DNA of 64,000 bases, taken from assembly GCA_022453515.1 (NCBI GenBank), contig JAJNNY010000028.1, positions 372,001-436,000 on the forward strand, read 5' to 3'. The notes below the pieces were generated by a model that saw only the letters and a list, made by a program, of their open reading frames with translations, was not told the DNA's origin and did not search any database. The translations under genes were made by a program, and so were the position numbers. Position 1 is the stretch's first letter, and each line of letters begins with the position of its first letter. Shown piece by piece: positions 58,685 to 64,000 of the stretch. The DNA comes from Astrocystis sublimbata. Its lineage: Eukaryota > Ascomycota > Sordariomycetes > Xylariales > Xylariaceae.

Positions 58685-59149
58685 TTATGCTAGGGGAAGG
58701 ATCACCTTCTCTTCCCACCGCATGACAGGGTATATGCATAGAATGACCTGCAATAAGTATAACCACAGGTGCATGAGATGCACGCTGATAGCGATAATAC
58801 TTACCATATAGGCCTCACAACTGTGTTGAGTATCTACCAACATGAGGGACGAGAAATAGATGACGGACTGGGTATCTGTAAGTAGGTGGGGATCCGTCAT
58901 GTATTCTTCGTCCCACGGGGCCAAGTTAGGGAGCCAACGCCCGTCCATGGCCCGCAAGGTTCCAGCAAGGTTCTCATTAAGAAGGCCGTTCTCACCTCCT
59001 ACCACGCAGAATGGGTAGTCAGTTGCAACTGAATAAGTGCACATATGTACCTTGAATTTTCTCAAAACGTCAAGGCACGCCACACCGAAGGGGAGGGGCA
59101 AACCAGGTCTGGCAACTAGGTAGAGTTTTGAGGGCCGTGATGTTTGCAT
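58685..59149 (-). CDS. Small hypothetical protein, two exons
   Basis: Exons 59149-58805 and 58747-58685 with a canonical intron (GTAAGT...ATTGCAG, 57 nt) give 135 aa. The intron is a multiple of three and free of stops, so retention would give 154 aa. The residues are mixed and mostly hydrophilic (LYLVARPGLPLPFGVACLDV near the N terminus; GENGLLNENLAGTLRAMDG in the middle), unlike random translation, but no family is recognised and no signal peptide or membrane helix is seen after splicing. It follows the Zn2Cys6 gene on the same strand by about 350 bp. It may be a real short gene or a fragment of an older one. Confidence 0.4.
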   Translation of the reverse strand: MQTSRPSKLYLVARPGLPLPFGVACLDVLRKFKVHMCTYSVATDYPFCVVGGENGLLNENLAGTLRAMDGRWLPNLAPWDEEYMTDPHLLTDTQSVIYFSSLMLVDTQHSCEAYMVSIIAISVHLMHLWLYLLQVILCIYPVMRWEEKVILPLA

Positions 59150-59500
59150 CTGGGACGATTAGCGGCTAGTTCAAAACTACTAGGTAATTCCTTGTAGACC
59201 CAGTGCGGAAGCAACAATGTAAACGCTGGACATAAATTGGACTTCATTGAGGAGTGGGGTATTAGTCAAATTACAATTATATATGAACAGATTGGGGTGA
59301 TTTATTCAGGATGACGACTAGCTTGAGAAATGGAGGGGTTTGTTATGTACTTGTAGTCGAAACCGAAGGTGTTGGTCAGTATGAAATAGGTAAGTTGGCG
59401 GATAGTTTCATGGGCCAGCCAGCAAACAACGTAGCTGGGAAGTGTTCATGAATGGTCTGGGGTAATATACAAGGTGATCAATAATTATAGCCCAGAGCTT
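59150..59500. other. Spacer between small gene and Zn2Cys6 gene
   Basis: 351 bp on which I see no gene. It must hold the 3' UTR of the regulator and the promoter of the small gene if both are transcribed. Confidence 0.5.
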
Positions 59501-61330
59501 TTAGCGTCTGCCCATCATCCATTCCTGGGCTCTGAGCATTACTGTAAAGTTTCAATGTTAGTGAAGCTCTTTGAGTGCTTGAAAACCTTATTGCTCCAAA
59601 TGGATGATCAGGTCATAGTTGGGCGCATGAACTTACTACCCTCTTTGCCCTCTATATGTATCATCTCAGGTCCAGCTGTGGTTCTTTGAAGGCTGTTGAG
59701 AAATTGGATTACTGTCATTGCGCCGTTCTTTTGCAAGGAAAAAGGCTCCAAAAGCGCGATTTCCTCGGGATAGCGTTCCGGAGACCCAAAAGCGATCTGT
59801 AAACAGACTCCCCACGGCCAGGCTGCCAGGTTTGCACCACACATCCCAGCATCATTGTTCCAGAAGTAGGGCAGTGCGTTGGCTACATTTCGAAGGTATG
59901 GTGCTGCATCGATCTTGGCTGGGACCTTCGAAAGTGGAGGATCATGTATAGAAACCAGCGTTGAGTAAAGAATTGCGCACATGGTCCAGTACAGTAAGGT
60001 CATGTGAGCGAGATGTATGTCAGAGGGACTAGTGGAATTGATAGTCACGCCATTGCTGTCTTGGAAAGCCATCAGGGCGCCTCCTTCTCTGAGCCAGCAC
60101 TGTAAAGTCTCCTCTAAGTTTTGGCACGTCACAAGGACCGCCACATACAGTTCGGTCTTCTGTAAGGGGTCATTGCAGTACCGCATTTGGTCCACGTCAG
60201 CTAGAAGCTCCGATGCATCAGCCATGATGTCATGAAGCTTGTCTATGCGTGATTTGGGTTCCTTCTCCCAAGGGACTGTCCTCCATTCCGGCGTGTTCAA
60301 GGGGAAACGGCGACGTTCCTTGATTACTGCCATGAGCTGCAGCCAGCATTATCAGATCAAGTACGAAGCACAGTGTTTATCAAACATACTTACAAGCAGA
60401 TATCGTCCGTCGGCGAAGAGCTGATGGCTTACTAGATCGCCATGAGTCAGTAATTACCGCTGCGTTTTAGATTTTTGCAAACACTATCGTGACCACGAGG
60501 ACAGGATTTAGATTGGATTCGGTGGTGCATGTAAACATCATCCCAAGCCACTTACCGCCGGACTGATATGCGGAAGGGCTTCGGGCCCGAATAAGGGCTA
60601 GAAGGCCATTTAGATGGCTGCGCCACTTATGTCCTTGCAGTGACACATTCTCATCGAAGCCGTGGAAAACCTTGATGTAGAGTACGATCAGCTGCGATGA
60701 GGAAGGTGCCGGTACGGTATAAGCCCGACACTGAGTGGTGGAAACTGACAAACTCACTTCAAGGAGACTCATGAGTTGGCAAGTGGCAAGCAGCGAGTCA
60801 TTCTGTGATTTCTCAGGGAGGGACAATGTTGTGCGCAGGTTGTTGAGCGCAAGTCCATACGATTTGATAGCGTGTTGGGATTCACCAGCAGCAAACAAGC
60901 CCAAACTAAGAAGGGAGAATTGTATGGCTTTGTCGGATGTGTAGAGGCCATGGGCAATGTCGATCCAGTCGCGGTATGGACCCAAGCCGTCTGTTGGTAC
61001 GAGACGGCCGCCTGGGAGATATTTTATCAAGAACATGCTGATGTATTTCTCTGTGTAAGCGGTCTGTGCCAGCCCATTCGGGAGCACGACATCGCCAATC
61101 ACACGGAGCGGATGCCCAGGTATGGGGAGGGGCTCCCTTCGGTAAACAACGGGAAGAGGTGCTGATTTGGTGAGTTGTGTATGGTTTATAAAGACGGTGT
61201 CCCTCTGGTAGCCGCTGCACTCAAGCCCTGCGGTAGAGCATTGGGTGCATTTCGGCCGTAGCCTGTCGCATCCTTTCTTCCTCTTGCGGCAAGTCGAGCA
61301 TCCCTTTGAGCGACCTGGCACTCCGACCAT
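59501..61330 (-). CDS. Zn2Cys6 transcription factor
   Basis: Minus-strand gene with exons 61330-60758, 60670-60556, 60431-60394, 60336-59637 and 59541-59501, giving 488 aa. The N terminus has a complete Zn2Cys6 binuclear cluster: Cys11, 14, 21, 28, 31 and 38 in KGCSTCRKRKKGCDRLRPKC and the following TQC...C. The rest fits the helical fungal-specific regulator domain, including HQLFADGRYLL, which is only formed by joining exons 2, 3 and 4. Intron 1 has two possible acceptors; the one used here gives SLLEVFHGFDEN, while the nearer one (exon from 60691) adds seven residues in frame. The C terminus depends on a weakly supported last intron (59542-59636); reading through gives SKFMRPTMT and stop at 59608. 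Such regulators often control neighbouring metabolic genes, but no biosynthetic cluster is present here. Confidence 0.83.
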
Positions 61331-61479
61331 GTTTGCTCGTCGTCGGCACCGAGCGAAATAAAGGTGACTCAGGTTTTCATTTGATGCTCAGCTGTGGTGA
61401 TGAGCCGCGCCCTCTCTTGGTTGGTAGTGGTAGTGGCAGTGGCACTGGCAGTTGCGAATCAAGAGCTAATTAAATAACT

Positions 61480-61880
61480 ATACCGCTACCAGTGCTGTCT
61501 TGGCGTTATTCGCGTAACAACAAAGGCGGTAAGACGATCCAATTGGAAGTTGGGCTTAAGGGTGCAGGCCTTGGCTAGGTAGTTCAGGCGTCGCGTACAA
61601 AGCGTGTAAGTGATTCTGATGCCTCGGTTTAATCGCTTTAAAGTTGATTCTAAACTTGAGAGTCTATTGCGTAATCTATCTATCGGGAATTTAGCCCTTT
61701 TCGAAACAAGACTAGCCTTAATACAACGCCTAGGGTCTTTGGGCTCGGCCCCGCTCGATAGCGGTCCACGGATTCGGTTCCGTACGACGGCCACGTTGAT
61801 CCCCGCCAGACCACGTGGTGCTACCCTGGCTTGTTCACCGCTTACCATTCCTCCTCCTCCGGATTCGCTAGCATCGTTGT
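61480..61880 (-). mobile_element. Possible retroelement fragment (weak)
   Basis: A 120-codon basic open frame (61848-61486, minus) rich in Arg, Lys, Leu and Asn runs into an AT-rich end with TAGTTATTTAATTAG. The compositional mix of GC-rich head and AT-rich end, without domain, neighbours or a plausible promoter, resembles a degenerate non-LTR element end. No reverse-transcriptase motif, terminal repeat or target-site duplication is seen. Confidence 0.22.
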
Positions 61881-61983
61881 GAAACGTTCACTACCGTCTA
61901 CGAGGTTACCATCGCCAGTTATCATTGTGTAATCTAGACTTCTTTATTGTGTCTGGCATAGTTTCAGGTTTAGGAGAAATGAA

Positions 61984-62023
61984 TGTCGCAGAGTCGCAGA
62001 CTAGGAGAGTCGGAGAGTCGGAG
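61984..62023 (+). repeat. GAGTCGGA/GAGTCGCA short tandem repeat
   Basis: Two GAGTCGCA-type units followed by two GAGAGTCG-type units beside the possible element fragment. Confidence 0.75.
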
Positions 62024-62657
62024 GCGGGAGCCTAGAGGTCGCGACAATAGGCACGGCGTAAATGATACGTAATCAAATGTACACGAGCCTCAGTTTGCGT
62101 CCTGGTCATCTGATTATATTTTACCAAAGAGCACTCCGACAATCGATGTCTCGGTTTATCGGGGTGGTCACTAAAGATGTCGAAGAAAAGAGCTTTGTTA
62201 TGATCACACAAACAGAGAGACAAACTGTTTGTTGGGTATTGGTTTTTCGATAGAAAGCCCCCTTTTGATATTATAGAGTTAAATACTCAGCATGAAGCTT
62301 TTGGCGCACAATGGCCCATTCTGCTCGCATGTTCCAGTACATGTTGCGCATGAACACCTCTCCTCCGAGGTCGATCTTGCGTGTGTTGCACAGAGTCATA
62401 CAAGCTTTGCCCCCTTTCTGCAAACACTTGCCGCCGTTGCCTCTTCTAGTCGCCATTGACGGTATAGCCCTACCCTCCCTCGATTATGTACACTCGACGG
62501 CGCTGTCACACGAAATTCCGTAGCAAGGTAATGCCTATAATATCCGAGATTTTCTCCGGTTGCCCACATTCGAGCCCATGTTCTTCGCTGTCTTAAACTT
62601 GTACCTTTCAGGAAATCACTTACACCCGTTCAGGCTTGTCTCGTAGACCATGTCACC

Positions 62658-63890
62658 ATGTCTGAGACGCAGAGACCACCTGCAAATGTCTTCGTACGTA
62701 CAGCAAGGAAGATATACGAACCACTTGGAATCGCCAAGGGGCGCGACTTTGCCCTTTCGTTCACGTTGCTCGGTGTCCTCATAGCCTTTACGCTTTCTCG
62801 TCTGCAGTTCCTGGATTTCAACGGAGTGTTTTGCTCTACAACCGTCAAGTCTTCATTACAACGTGAGTATCAGTATACATTCGAGCGCGGTTAACTGACA
62901 AAGTGGTCTCTAACAAACATTTTATTTAGATGCTGCACCCGGAGAATGCTTTTATTGGCTACAGCAACCGTACAAGACTGGGATCTTGTTACATCTGGCT
63001 ACTATCCTACCTGCAGCGCTCCTCGTCTGCGTCCAATTTGTTCCGGTAATCAGACGAAAAGCCCCATTTATTCATCGAATTAATGGGTATCTTGTCATAG
63101 CTTTAAGCGTCGTGTCCATGGCCGGGACTCTTGTTATCACTCCACGTACGATGGGTGGTGGACTCGATATCCAGGGTTTTCTCTGTATTCTTACGGCGGC
63201 CTGTGAGTAACATCCAATTCTTACCCAATTCCAGTTCAAAATATTGTCCAGGCTGGGAAAATTCTTTCATACGACATCAACTGTTTGCAATCATACAAAA
63301 TTTGCAAGTTACTGACTGCGGTTTAATAGTCCTGGGAGCCCTTCTCAAAGGATATCTGAGCATAAAACAGGGTAAAATTCACGCACATCGAGCATGGATG
63401 CTGAGAGCATGGTCCTGGGTACGTGATATGCGCCGCATCGTCATTGACCATAGGACTTGAGCTAACATTTGCATAGGCTGGAAGCATCATAAGTGGGAGG
63501 CTTATTCATTTCCTCATCTTGAGACTCCAGCAAACCCCATCTTACTATGAGATGCCCTGCGACAAGATCGACTTCCTACTCCACAATCGCACTATAGATG
63601 CATATCCACAATGCGCAAGCTTCTATTCGGGAGAGAATTCTCAGCAAAAGGCCCCAGTATTGACCGACTTCAACAGCCGTAGATCTTTTGTGGAGGCAGC
63701 AGCTGCTTTGAATTCGACTTTCGCCATGGCTTACGCTATATCGCTCCTGCTACACATTCTCGCGACCGAGGTATACGTATGTCAATTATTGCTTTCTTTT
63801 GTAAGGCAACGTGTGTCGCAGAGCTAAATCATTTGTTTACAGCTTCACCTAACCTCACATAAACCCCGCGAGGCTTCCTCCAAGAACTAG
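62658..63890 (+). CDS. DUF2306 multi-pass membrane protein
   Basis: Five exons: 62658-62862, 62930-63202, 63330-63418, 63477-63776 and 63843-63890, giving 304 aa. Introns are 67, 127, 58 and 66 nt with canonical ends. Hydrophobic helices occur at ALSFTLLGVLIAFTL, TGILLHLATILPAALLVCV, GYLVIALSVVSMAGTLVI, the segment after ILTAA, AGSIISGRLIHFLIL and AMAYAISLLLHILA. The family hallmark HRINGYLV in one loop and HAHRAWMLRAWSWAGSII, formed across the exon 3/4 junction, identify DUF2306. No signal peptide is seen. The family's role is unknown; the conserved His/Arg/Trp pattern suggests a buried functional site. Intron 2 is the least certain: its acceptor (TTTAATAG) is chosen because it gives FLGALLKGYLSIKQGK in frame. 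Confidence 0.85.
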
Positions 63891-64000
63891 AATGAAGAAT
63901 CTGGGTAGAACTATTATTCTGCAATGGAGACCAAGAACAGAATCGGCGTTGTAGGATTATGCATGTCACGAATATTTTGAAGTGAGGTTTTGGGGCTGGT
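63891..64000. other. 3' flank to window edge
   Basis: The last 110 bp are presumably the 3' UTR of the DUF2306 gene. Confidence 0.4.

Larger units (their letters stand above)
61331..62657. other. Spacer with possible repeat-element scrap
   Basis: About 1.3 kb. Contains a GTGGTAGTGGCAGTGGCACTG-like repeat (61425-61453, shown here only in outline), the fragment described separately at 61480-61880, and a GAGTCGGA repeat. A 61-codon minus-strand frame at 62271-62456 has a protein-like composition but no recognised domain. The last 100 bp are the promoter of the DUF2306 gene. Confidence 0.4.

Noticed and set aside
62271..62456. 61-codon minus-strand frame with protein-like composition
   Set aside because: No family recognised, no splice partner found and very short; mentioned only in the spacer entry.

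Overview
The window is nuclear DNA from a filamentous ascomycete (Pezizomycotina). The reasons are many short introns (about 50-200 nt) with GTANGT/GTGAGT donors and CTNAC-type branch sites, protein families typical of these fungi (Zn2Cys6 regulator, GH16 enzyme with a family-1 cellulose-binding module, DUF2306 membrane protein, SLIP-GC-type GTPase, three-RRM Csx1/Nam8 protein), and long pyrimidine-rich gene leaders. The proteasome alpha-7 sequence looks closest to Sordariomycetes, but that is an impression from memory. No rRNA, tRNA, CRISPR array or intact transposon was recognised.

Layout. 1-11 kb is compact: the 3' end of an ankyrin-repeat protein, a three-exon taurine/sulfonate dioxygenase, a tail-to-tail conserved fungal protein of unknown function, and the large proteasome scaffold Ecm29. 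11-18.5 kb is gene-free spacer passing into the long leader of a Csx1/Nam8-like RNA-binding protein (18.6-20.2 kb). After another spacer comes a secreted-signal cytochrome b561 membrane protein in a very GC-rich island (23.6-25.1 kb). 26.3-32.9 kb holds a divergent pair: a seven-exon dynamin-like GTPase of the SLIP-GC type and a hypothetical protein with a C-terminal F-box-like segment. A secreted GH16/CBM1 glycoside hydrolase lies at 35.4-36.9 kb. 36.9-46.5 kb is a gene desert whose first 2.5 kb is AT-rich. The right third is denser: Cdc25 phosphatase, proteasome alpha-7 (Pre10), a chromodomain/AT-hook protein, a hypothetical protein with an RRM-like core, a small hypothetical gene, a Zn2Cys6 regulator, a possible transposon scrap, and a DUF2306 membrane protein.

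How the genes relate. Most are independent housekeeping genes. Two are partners: Ecm29 binds the 26S proteasome, and the acidic tail of alpha-7 has been linked to Ecm29 binding in yeast. Cdc25 controls mitotic entry. The GTPase/F-box-like pair, the Zn2Cys6 gene with its small neighbour, and the GH16 enzyme have lower coding GC and sit next to spacer or repeat-rich DNA, so they look like the accessory part of the window.

Exon structures were worked out by hand from splice signals and reading-frame continuity. Every multi-exon model closes to a whole number of codons, but none was checked against transcripts or databases.
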